A DNA stretch of 51,470 nucleotides from Gluconobacter cadivus. Its GTDB lineage: Bacteria; Pseudomonadota; Alphaproteobacteria; Acetobacterales; Acetobacteraceae. The notes beneath the pieces were generated by a model. The model did not search any database. It saw only the letters and a list, made by a program, of their open reading frames with translations, and was not told the origin of the DNA. The stretch is from positions 1-51,470 of the forward strand of contig NZ_JABCQI010000013.1 of assembly GCF_015244745.1 (NCBI RefSeq), in the 5' to 3' direction. Position numbers and translations under genes: made by a program. Positions 44,981 to 51,470 of the stretch are shown one piece after another. How positions within the stretch are numbered: the stretch's first letter is position 1; every line of letters begins with the position of its first letter.

Positions 44981-45414
44981 TTTGTAATTCCTTTAATTGA
45001 TTTCACATCGCTTCTTGTGATGTTGTATTTACGAGCAATAACATTGTAGTTATCCATATCTAACTTGATCTCGTTTCTCTGAATGTCAGTTAGAATAGTT
45101 TTCGGACGTGCTTTCCGATCTGCTGCATTGTCCTTCTGGGTGCCTGCTCTCAAATGGCTAGGCTCTACACATGAACGTCGATCACACGCATGAAGAACCA
45201 ACATGCCCTCTGGGATCGAACCACAATGCAATTCGTATGATTTGCGATGGGCTAGTTTCATCACGTTATCATCGTCGAGAACCCATCCGTATCCGACGTT
45301 TGAATATCCGCCTGTATAATCCAAGCAATGATGTCCGTTAATAATAAGCGTGTCAGTATTTCGAACTGTTCTTTGTTTGAACTTTTCAATGACCGTTAGT
45401 TTTTTGCGAGTCAT
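44977..45414 (-). CDS. HNH endonuclease, phage
   Basis: 145 residues. The central HNH part VLHACDRRSCVEPSHLRAGT (His, paired Cys, Asn/His) is of the HNH_3 type found in phage homing nucleases. The C-terminal helix-turn-helix-like segment (YNVIARKYNITRSDVKSIK) would bind DNA. ATG 45414 follows AAAGGAG by six bases; ATG 45420 overlaps the ribosome site. First gene of the leftward block. Confidence 0.82.
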   Translation of the reverse strand: MTRKKLTVIEKFKQRTVRNTDTLIINGHHCLDYTGGYSNVGYGWVLDDDNVMKLAHRKSYELHCGSIPEGMLVLHACDRRSCVEPSHLRAGTQKDNAADRKARPKTILTDIQRNEIKLDMDNYNVIARKYNITRSDVKSIKGITK

Positions 45415-45433
45415 TTCCATCTCCTTTAAATGT

Positions 45434-45457
45434 CGAATAGCTATACAAATCTATTCG
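45434..45457. promoter_or_regulatory. Candidate operator in divergent phage promoter region
   Basis: CGAATAG (45434-45440) and CTATTCG (45451-45457) form a perfect seven-base inverted repeat with ten bases between, typical spacing for a dimeric repressor. It lies in the 117-base region between the two divergent phage blocks, with a further ATTCT/AGAAT pair just beside it. Confidence 0.45.
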
Positions 45458-45531
45458 CATTCTATTTATGAGAATGACCGAAAATACCGCACTAAATACC
45501 CATACGATCGTTATTTCTATGAGGTATTAAT

Positions 45532-46275
45532 ATGTCAATCAGTCCGATTGGATCATTCAGGGGTGTGCCATTTCATATCAGAGACTTCTCTGATAGCGGT
45601 ATGAACCGAAACTTTATTGTTCATGAGTTCCCACAACAGGAAAATCCCTACATCGAAGACATGGGAACTAATACATTGAGGTTCCGATTTACTGGCTTCG
45701 TTGAAAACAATTCCAACCTCTATATGAGCCGTGACCTTCTTGAAGCTGCATTAAGAGCCAAAGGCACTGGGGAATTGCTCCATCCGAGCAGAGGCATGTT
45801 CCGTGCGGCCTGCATTTTTGCCGAGTTCTCAGAGAAGATGAATGAGAAGGGACCAATCCAAGTCGAGATGGAGTTCGTTGCTGCAACACTCTTGCCTCAA
45901 GTTCCCATGACGCCTTTAGGTCTAATCGACACAGCCGGGGATTTGCTCGGAGAAGCAATGGGCGGGCTCGATGATCTTGATTTCGGCCTAGGGGATACGG
46001 CTAACGGGCTGCTCAATGGCATGGTCGGTATGGCGACTACAGCAGCTACCACAGCGGCAGTTTCGGGCATTGATTCAGTGATGAGCCATTCGACACTGGG
46101 CCGATATGCACAGAGCCCTTTCTCGACGACATCAACGGTCATTAGCAAGGTATCTGGCTCAACGGATCAGCAGATATTCAATTCCGCACAATCCCTAACC
46201 ATCACCACAGTTAATACGGCAAAGGCGAACCTGAACACCTCACTAGCTGCCGCTAACGCAGAACTAGGAGGCTAA
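45532..46275 (+). CDS. DNA-circularisation protein, N-terminal part (Mu gpN-like)
   Basis: 247 residues. Residues about 10-120 match the DNA circularisation N-terminal family: FHIRDFSDSG, VHEFPQQENPYIEDMG, RFRFTGFVE, the LHPSRGMFRA segment and VEMEFVAAT. In Mu-like phages the protein (gpN) is about 400-490 residues and part of the tail/baseplate. The C-terminal module usually fused to it is missing here and seems to be encoded at 48377-48916. The rest of this ORF is Ala/Thr/Ser-rich. GAGG precedes the start. Confidence 0.82.
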   Translation: MSISPIGSFRGVPFHIRDFSDSGMNRNFIVHEFPQQENPYIEDMGTNTLRFRFTGFVENNSNLYMSRDLLEAALRAKGTGELLHPSRGMFRAACIFAEFSEKMNEKGPIQVEMEFVAATLLPQVPMTPLGLIDTAGDLLGEAMGGLDDLDFGLGDTANGLLNGMVGMATTAATTAAVSGIDSVMSHSTLGRYAQSPFSTTSTVISKVSGSTDQQIFNSAQSLTITTVNTAKANLNTSLAAANAELGG

Positions 46276-46277
46276 TC

Positions 46278-48377
46278 ATGGCCGGATCATTCGTAACAAA
46301 AATCGAACTGGTGGATGAAGCCACTGCAAAGCTCAAAACACTCAACAAGGAGTTTCGCGCTGCACAAGCACCTATGAAGGCGTACCAGCGTGAATTAGCC
46401 CAGTACAATAAACTGTCCGGCTATGACGATGCCATGAAGGCTAGGAAACAACACCTGGCGGACATGAAGAAGGGCTTCTCTTCCCTCAAGGGTTCAGTAG
46501 GTAGTGTCATCGGTCCCGTCGCGGGATTGGGTAAAACCCTCATGGGAGTTGTCGGCCTCGGCTCTGTCATGGGGGTGGTCAAACTCACACAGAACTTTGC
46601 CAACTGGGGTCAGGAGATCCGTAACGCTTCTGCTCTCTTAGGCGTTGCAGGGGATCAGGTAGTCAAACTGAACCAGATGTCCAAACTGACCGGATTGGAC
46701 CAGATTGGCGGCCTCAAGAACTATCAGGACACGCAGGCTCAGGCCGCGTCCGGTATGAACGCACAAGCGCAGTTCGCGGACAACATGCTCGGTATCAACC
46801 CGAACATGAAATTCGAAGACGCGCAGTTGCAGGCAATGAAGAAGGTTCAGGAACTTCAACGTCAAGGCGTGGTCAATCAAGCCGGTGGTCGTAACCTCTT
46901 GAGTGCTGCCGGTCTGGACCCTGCCCTTATGGATCAGGATATTGCTCGCTTCGAGCGTATGCAGAAGGCCGCACGAGACAACGCCAATGAAATGGCTCCG
47001 TTTATCAAACAGGCGGAAGACCTATCGGACAAGTTTCATATCGCCGGAGGACGTGTGGGTGTTCTCGCTACCAAACTGGAGGCAGCCCTAGCCCCTGCGG
47101 TTGATTCACTTCTGGACGCTTTCATTGACTGGTCAAAAGACGGCAAGAACGTCGATGCGATTATGGACGATATCAAGGAAGTAGCGAATGACGTTGCTAC
47201 CGCTATCAGGAATATCGACTGGAAAACTGTCGCGAATGATACCGCTAAATTCTTCAAAGAGGCCAAAAAACTATACGACAAGCTCGGGGGAGTTGAAGGG
47301 CTCTTAACTATCTTCGTTGCCCTAAAGGCTATTAGCTTTACGAGTTGGGCTATTACGGTTGTTTCTGATATTGCGAAGATCACCAAGGCATTTACTGCTA
47401 TGACTACAGCCGGTAACGCCGCCAAGGCCCTCAAAGTCGGTGGATCAACTGCGACAGCAGCAGAAGTCGGAGGATCAACCACGACGGCAGCAGAAGTCGG
47501 AGGAGCAGTAGCAACAACAGGTGGCGCTGCAATAGGTGGCGCAGCAGCAGGCGTTGCCATAGCCGGACTAGCAGCAGGTTACACTGGCCACGAACTCTAC
47601 AAGACATACAAGCATGATCACAGCGAAGACGGAATTATCGAGAACCGTCAGAAGCAGTTGAAGATTGACCACCAGTTTCATTCCAGCAGTCGTTTCACCC
47701 ATCTAGAGCAGCAAGAGCGCAAGATGGAAATGATGGACTATCTGGTGAAACAGAAAGGTCTCAAGCCAGAACAAGCGGCTGTTATGGTCGGCAATGTCCA
47801 GCAAGAGTCCGGCTTCAATGAAAAGGCCATAGGTGATCATGGTCACGCATACGGCATCTTGCAGGAACAAAGACCACGCGAGAAAGCCATCGAAAAGCAG
47901 TTCGGCAAGAGCCTCGATAAGATGACATGGCAGGAGCAGTTGGATGCTTCTATCTGGGAACAAAGCACCTCCGAAAAATCCAAAGGCTTCCTCAAGTCCA
48001 ATGATGTCGGGGATGCCAGCAAGAGGTTCCTCGATACCGAACGTCCTGCCGAATATATCCAGAACGGTGCGGCTGGTTCCGAGTACGCAAACCGAACCAA
48101 GAACGCCCAGTTGGCCCTAGCTCAATATCAGGACTTCACAGGGAAAGCCCCTACCCTACCTGAATATAAGAACCCGGCTCCTAGCAATACAATGTTGGCA
48201 TCGAACAGCAACACTCCAGCGAAAGCGGATGTGTCAGGTGATTTGAATCTAAGCGTGACTATTGATCACAAGGGTCAGGCGTCAGCCCGCATTGATTCGC
48301 ATACATTGCCGGTTAATCCAAAAATTAAAGACATTAAAACACAATCAACATCGCAGCCGCGTATTGGAGGCAGATAA
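46278..48377 (+). CDS. Tail tape-measure protein with phage tail lysozyme domain
   Basis: 699 residues. N-terminal coiled coil (1-75), hydrophobic segments about 75-105 and 350-440, and long helical stretches typical of a tape measure. The region around 485-600 resembles the phage tail lysozyme domain: GLKPEQAAVMVGNVQQESGF with likely catalytic Glu510 and DHGHAYGILQ. This would let the tail tip cut peptidoglycan during entry. AGGAGG precedes the start; it follows the circularisation gene by two bases. Ten-residue repeats of type VGGSTxTAAE lie near 387-416. Confidence 0.85.
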   Translation: MAGSFVTKIELVDEATAKLKTLNKEFRAAQAPMKAYQRELAQYNKLSGYDDAMKARKQHLADMKKGFSSLKGSVGSVIGPVAGLGKTLMGVVGLGSVMGVVKLTQNFANWGQEIRNASALLGVAGDQVVKLNQMSKLTGLDQIGGLKNYQDTQAQAASGMNAQAQFADNMLGINPNMKFEDAQLQAMKKVQELQRQGVVNQAGGRNLLSAAGLDPALMDQDIARFERMQKAARDNANEMAPFIKQAEDLSDKFHIAGGRVGVLATKLEAALAPAVDSLLDAFIDWSKDGKNVDAIMDDIKEVANDVATAIRNIDWKTVANDTAKFFKEAKKLYDKLGGVEGLLTIFVALKAISFTSWAITVVSDIAKITKAFTAMTTAGNAAKALKVGGSTATAAEVGGSTTTAAEVGGAVATTGGAAIGGAAAGVAIAGLAAGYTGHELYKTYKHDHSEDGIIENRQKQLKIDHQFHSSSRFTHLEQQERKMEMMDYLVKQKGLKPEQAAVMVGNVQQESGFNEKAIGDHGHAYGILQEQRPREKAIEKQFGKSLDKMTWQEQLDASIWEQSTSEKSKGFLKSNDVGDASKRFLDTERPAEYIQNGAAGSEYANRTKNAQLALAQYQDFTGKAPTLPEYKNPAPSNTMLASNSNTPAKADVSGDLNLSVTIDHKGQASARIDSHTLPVNPKIKDIKTQSTSQPRIGGR
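47436..47525 (+). repeat. 30-base tandem repeat inside the tape-measure gene
   Basis: Two near-identical 30-base units (47436-47465, 47466-47495) beginning GTCGG-GGATCAAC and ending CAGCAGAA, and a third diverged unit to 47525. They encode VGGSTATAAE, VGGSTTTAAE, VGGAVATTGG. Being in frame, gain or loss of units would change tape length. Confidence 0.8.
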
Positions 48378-48916
48378 TGGAAAGTATCATTAACGTATTT
48401 GATAACATCGTAAGCCTATACCCTGACCCAGTTCAGAGAATAAGCATTATGATAACTATGTTCGCATCAGTGGGATATGACCCGAATAATAGGGTATTGG
48501 TACCAACTGCGAACGAGGCAACGGCAACAAGTCTCCGTATTATGCTCTTGAGCTATATGTCAGCGGCAGTCAGTGAGGTGGAATTTGATTCATCGAGTTC
48601 AGCTAATAGCCTGCTGTCCACACTCCGACCGCTGTTCAATGCCCAGATGACAGATAAGACCTTGGATGCGAATGGCTTCAATCGCCTACAGAGGCTTTTC
48701 GGAAAGATAGTGGCCGATATTAGCTCTCGTGGCTCGACCTTGCCGCAGGTGGTCAGCTTCTATGTTGACCCAAGCGACGACATTCCGTTGCCGGTCCTAG
48801 CCCAGTACATTTATCAAGACGGCAGCAGGTCGGACGAGATACTTTTGAGAAACAACAGTACGGTTGTTCATCCCCTGTTCGTGAACACCACGCTTGAGAT
48901 TATCGACAATGGCTGA
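48377..48916 (+). CDS. DNA-circularisation protein, C-terminal part (inferred)
   Basis: 179 residues. The last 75 residues (FNRLQRLFGKIVADISSRGS, LPVLAQYIYQDGSRSDEILL, VHPLFVNTTLEI) follow the conserved end of Mu gpN-like circularisation proteins, where a segment like LAYRLYGDATRADEIVARN and HPGFVPG..LEVL is found. The ATG overlaps the last base of the tape-measure stop. The last eight bases overlap the HNH gene. The call is from remembered family pattern, so medium confidence. Confidence 0.6.
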   Translation: MESIINVFDNIVSLYPDPVQRISIMITMFASVGYDPNNRVLVPTANEATATSLRIMLLSYMSAAVSEVEFDSSSSANSLLSTLRPLFNAQMTDKTLDANGFNRLQRLFGKIVADISSRGSTLPQVVSFYVDPSDDIPLPVLAQYIYQDGSRSDEILLRNNSTVVHPLFVNTTLEIIDNG

Positions 48917-49235
48917 TCGTATCCAATCTTCCAGCCAGCAGAGGAACTATCATTACAACCGAACTCACACACAAAAGAGAACCGCCAAATACGATAATAC
49001 TTGGCGGGAGTTCTCTTCTAACTATCGGAAGAGGAATCCCTTTTGCGTGGAGTGCCGTGAAGAAGGTCTCTTTAACAGCAAGGATATCCACGTCGATCAT
49101 ATTGTTCCGTTGGAGAAAGCCCCAGACAGGAAATACGATCTAGAAAACCTGCAATCTCTTTGCCGTCGCCATCATGGGATCAAGACAGCTAAGGAGACCT
49201 TACATGCCCCTGAGAGCCCCGTAGAGAGGTTCTAG
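48909..49235 (+). CDS. HNH endonuclease, phage
   Basis: 108 residues with an McrA-like HNH motif: CVECREEG (zinc Cys pair), VDHIVPL, LENLQSLCRRHHGIK. Such small HNH proteins often sit beside terminases in phage genomes, where they help packaging; here it follows tail genes instead. ATG 48909 is inside the end of the preceding gene; 15 bases upstream another in-frame ATG exists. Confidence 0.88.
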   Translation: MADRIQSSSQQRNYHYNRTHTQKRTAKYDNTWREFSSNYRKRNPFCVECREEGLFNSKDIHVDHIVPLEKAPDRKYDLENLQSLCRRHHGIKTAKETLHAPESPVERF

Positions 49236-49267
49236 GGGCTCGGGGCTGCATTGCATACGCCTTGGGA

Positions 49268-49714
49268 TTAAACCTTACGTATGACGCGCCGTCTCTTGGG
49301 TGCGGGTGCTTCGACCGGTGCGCGTCGTGCTTTGATAGCGGCATGAAGGCGTCCGAGTTCAGTGTCGAACGCTCCGTTCATAGCGTCAATCTTGACGGCT
49401 TCGAGAACCATCACGATACCCGCGTAGCCACCTGCAACCCGGATGGACTGTTGCTTTTGCCCTGGCAGTTCGATCTTCATACCGCCAAAGCGCAAATCGC
49501 CAACAAAAACTTCTTTGTCTTTGCTTCTGAACCAAGGGCGAACAGTCCGCTCTTTACCGCCTTGGGTAAAGACATACTCGCGACCATTGGCCTCTTCTTC
49601 GAAGTGCTTAATCTGATCATCTAGCTTTGCGATAAACTGCTCGCGGACCGACTTGCCCTTCGGCTTATCACTCGTAGGAACAAACTCGATCTGGTCGAGG
49701 AAACTGAACGACAT
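49268..49714 (-). CDS. Hypothetical phage protein
   Basis: 148 residues, family not recognised. Middle part beta-rich (EYVFTQGGKERTVRPWFRSK, EVFVGDLRFGGMKIEL), with a strongly basic C-terminus (KRRRVIRKV) that could bind nucleic acid. AAGGAG precedes ATG 49714. Leftward, against the preceding tail genes. Confidence 0.6.
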   Translation of the reverse strand: MSFSFLDQIEFVPTSDKPKGKSVREQFIAKLDDQIKHFEEEANGREYVFTQGGKERTVRPWFRSKDKEVFVGDLRFGGMKIELPGQKQQSIRVAGGYAGIVMVLEAVKIDAMNGAFDTELGRLHAAIKARRAPVEAPAPKRRRVIRKV

Positions 49715-49769
49715 GATATTCTCCTTCATGAGAATATAGGTCACCATTTATCCGTCTTGTAAACAGAAA

Positions 49770-50129
49770 TCATTCGATTGTGATATTCAAATGCTTTGCG
49801 ATTATCTCTTTGAATCTCGGCTCACAGCGTTCCATTGCGACATCGAATAGGGGTCTGGGTTTTACAACATGCCCTCCCCTCTTACTCCCCATGAATAGGG
49901 CTGTTGCATATCGGACGTCTGCCTTAGCAACCAATGTCAAAACACTACCACGGGTTCTAACTGTCCATTTGAGCTTACGTTCCAGCAAGCCAGTCTCCGT
50001 ATGCGGGATATCGCTTCCTCCTTGGTTCAGGAGCAAACGTGCTTCCATGACGAATACCTTACCGCATTCTTTCAATGCAGCTTTCAGATCATCCTGATCC
50101 AGACGGAGTGTTGGTACGATAATATCCAT
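49770..50129 (-). CDS. HK97 gp10-like phage morphogenesis protein
   Basis: 119 residues. The helical N-terminus and the end VRYATALFMGSKRG / VVKPRPLFDVAM fit the gp10-like tail-completion/neck family, where a YA..LE.G......PFL pattern is common. The start is uncertain: neither 50129 nor the in-frame ATG at 50186 has a good ribosome site. Confidence 0.6.
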   Translation of the reverse strand: MDIIVPTLRLDQDDLKAALKECGKVFVMEARLLLNQGGSDIPHTETGLLERKLKWTVRTRGSVLTLVAKADVRYATALFMGSKRGGHVVKPRPLFDVAMERCEPRFKEIIAKHLNITIE

Positions 50130-50196
50130 ACGGGTATTTATTGGGGCTGGAATAAGCTCGTACAGAGGACTTCTCTGCTCACGCATACAAGTTAAG

Positions 50197-50238
50197 CAAA
50201 AAGCCCCCAGTCCGTCTGTATGACGTTCTGAGGGCTTC
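50197..50238 (-). terminator. Rho-independent terminator
   Basis: On the minus strand AGCCCTCAG pairs with CTGGGGGCT around an inner GTC/GAC, followed by TTTTTG. It ends the leftward gene that stops at 50242. Confidence 0.8.
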
Positions 50239-50241
50239 CTG

Positions 50242-50760
50242 TTAGAAGGTCAGCTTGTAGAGCAACTGCTCATCAGGAGTTTGCCATTCGGGAGCAGGCG
50301 GAATACCAATAAGCTGGCAATTACGGATAAAATCCGGTTCGGCAACTGATCCGCTGTAGAAACTATCAACATTAGCGGCTCGACGCCACTTGTTGGTCTT
50401 TAAACCTTGAAGGCTCTTACCCTTCCGGGCTTTGGTGATTCCCTTATCTTCCAAAACAAAATCCATCCACTCCACCATCAGGCTAAACTTGCCATCCGGC
50501 TTAAGGGTGAACTTCCGGCCGAACATTATCCCCGCCGCACCATCACTGTAGAGACTACAGTTAATAAAAGCGGGCATACGAGCAAAGAGCCGCGGGCAAT
50601 ATTGGATGGCCATAGAGACTGACCGTTCCCCGTTAACCCGTCCCCGATAATGAAAAAAGTTATTATCTTCGGTGGGGAGCAGCAAGGGCTTGTCCCACTC
50701 GATACGATCAGCGGGACATGGGAACTTAACTTTGTCGAATAGCTTAGGATTGAAGTGCAT
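50242..50760 (-). CDS. Hypothetical phage protein
   Basis: 172 residues, no recognised family. Mixed alpha/beta with aromatic-rich stretches (NNFFHYRGRVNGERSV, FSLMVEWMDFVLEDKG) and a basic block TKARKGKSLQGLKTNKWRR. No signal peptide. It has its own terminator downstream. Upstream (50761-51029) there is no convincing gene; short frames there have no ribosome sites. Confidence 0.6.
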   Translation of the reverse strand: MHFNPKLFDKVKFPCPADRIEWDKPLLLPTEDNNFFHYRGRVNGERSVSMAIQYCPRLFARMPAFINCSLYSDGAAGIMFGRKFTLKPDGKFSLMVEWMDFVLEDKGITKARKGKSLQGLKTNKWRRAANVDSFYSGSVAEPDFIRNCQLIGIPPAPEWQTPDEQLLYKLTF

Positions 50761-51029
50761 AAATTTGCCTAATGAGATTCCTGGCCCTTATGGGTTCAGG
50801 CGAACGCGCTATGGTCGGCGCAGTGGTTCGATCTCAGGCAAAAATGCGGCCCGTTGATTGCTATATAGACCAGAACCCATCCGCGAATCCAGAATATATT
50901 TGTGACATAGTGTTTCCAGCCTACCTCCCCAAACAGATATGGACTGGTGAAACACCAGCTTTAACGCTTTCGAAATGCTGGCCGTACTAGACAGGTCCAT
51001 CTTGCCCCTTTGGGCTTCTGTGAGGGTCT

Positions 51030-51368
51030 ATGAGCGAAGAATATGAAAGCCTTCTCCGCATGATGGAGAAACTCGACAAAGAGGCCATCAGGTTAAACAA
51101 TATCCTTAAGGCTGGTACCTTGGCTTATTGCAAAGATAAGGCGAAAGAAAGTGGGAGAGAAGACTATGAAATTCTGGATGAGTTGATAAATGAGCAATTT
51201 GAAACATGCTACCAGATAGAATTCCTCCAATATATCAGGAATGAATATGAGCGGGATAACTCCTACAGTATCCTTAAGGCGTACCTAGAAGGCCCAGACC
51301 TTATGGAAAGAGTACCCCAAGATTGGGTCACTATTATTCCTCGAGATTGGTTCTTCAAAAAGAGATAA
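51030..51368 (+). CDS. Hypothetical phage protein, similar to the 44490 gene product
   Basis: 112 residues, helical and acidic. The segment LQYIRNEYERDNSYSILKAY resembles the end of the 69-residue protein at 44490-44699. The rest is unlike anything recognised. GAGGG precedes the ATG by four bases. Confidence 0.6.
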   Translation: MSEEYESLLRMMEKLDKEAIRLNNILKAGTLAYCKDKAKESGREDYEILDELINEQFETCYQIEFLQYIRNEYERDNSYSILKAYLEGPDLMERVPQDWVTIIPRDWFFKKR

Positions 51369-51401
51369 TCGAAGTCATTATTCAGGGTGGCCCGGTTTAC
51401 C

Positions 51402-51470
51402 TGCGCTCAGCGCGAGCGATTAATGCGGCTGCGCCGCAAGCCTTACGGAGCGCAGAGCGTGAGCGTAGCG
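51402..51470. repeat. Nested inverted repeats at the window end
   Basis: TGCGCTC (51402-51408) is repeated inverted as GAGCGCA (51448-51454), enclosing the hairpin GCGGC-TGC-GCCGC (51425-51437). The last bases carry several AGCG units (GAGCGCAGAGCGTGAGCG). It is GC-rich compared with the phage genes before it. Confidence 0.55.

Larger units (their letters stand above)
40903..51470. mobile_element. Integrated prophage (left part), Mu-like tail genes
   Basis: It begins at the broken tRNA-Thr and runs past the right edge. It contains a tyrosine integrase, its own tRNA-Thr, spanins, a GP46-like baseplate protein, DNA-circularisation protein parts, a tape-measure protein, a gp10-like protein and two HNH nucleases. 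Base composition is visibly lower in GC than the host part. The tail proteins imply a contractile, Mu-like tail, but there is no transposase here; integration is by the tyrosine recombinase. Head, terminase and repressor genes are not in view, so completeness cannot be judged. Confidence 0.88.

Noticed and set aside
50820-50870. Possible tRNA T-arm (GGTTCGATC)
   Set aside because: No matching acceptor, D-arm or anticodon arm can be folded around it.
50772-50990. 72-residue plus-strand open frame and a 63-residue minus-strand one (50809-51000)
   Set aside because: Neither has a ribosome site or plausible protein features; left as non-coding.

Overview
The window is about 40.9 kb of GC-rich alphaproteobacterial chromosome followed by about 10.5 kb of lower-GC prophage that runs off the right edge. 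Gene content points to an acetic acid bacterium (Acetobacteraceae, probably Gluconobacter or a close relative). The clues are a polyol/mannitol 2-dehydrogenase, a HisZ-type histidine system, a dapF-mtaB-ftsY cluster, a type 2 ArgC, a DUF3309 microprotein and periplasmic purine-nucleoside genes. The genus is inferred from the protein sequences, not proven.

Left part (1-22.6 kb): clpB behind a candidate heat-shock promoter; aldo/keto reductase; secreted S9 prolyl oligopeptidase; grxB and a YqgE/AlgH protein; an SDR overlapping a polyphosphate kinase 2, then a GT61 glycosyltransferase; a DEAD-box helicase with a DbpA-type RNA-binding domain; a methyltransferase; dapF-mtaB-ftsY; a membrane protein plus a membrane-anchored pseudokinase; the serC-hisZ-purA run; and tRNA-Leu(CAA).

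Middle part (22.6-40.8 kb): argC, mazG, a Ser-rich protein, and the queuosine genes queA-tgt, with queG about 5 kb further on. Tgt lacks the three zinc-binding cysteines of its family. Two NUP-family genes, a secreted adenosine deaminase and a DUF817 membrane protein form a likely periplasmic purine-nucleoside utilisation locus. Next come a ribbon-helix-helix protein, a TerB/DnaJ protein, a DUF3309 protein, mannitol dehydrogenase, a FUSC membrane protein, a DegP protease, Mrp/ApbC and a small lipoprotein.

Right part (40.86-51.47 kb): a tRNA-Thr(TGT) gene is cut immediately after its anticodon loop. A tyrosine integrase follows, and next to it an intact tRNA-Thr(TGT) on the opposite strand, apparently a replacement carried by the element. 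The prophage then has a leftward lysis/baseplate block (HNH nuclease, small membrane proteins, overlapping Rz/Rz1 spanins, GP46-like baseplate protein) and a rightward tail block. In the tail block a Mu gpN-like DNA-circularisation protein looks split into N- and C-terminal ORFs, with a lysozyme-bearing tape-measure gene between them. A second HNH nuclease, a gp10-like protein and several unknown genes complete it. No CRISPR array or insertion sequence was seen. No gene-free stretch exceeds 300 bases; the longest, 50761-51029, shows no convincing gene.
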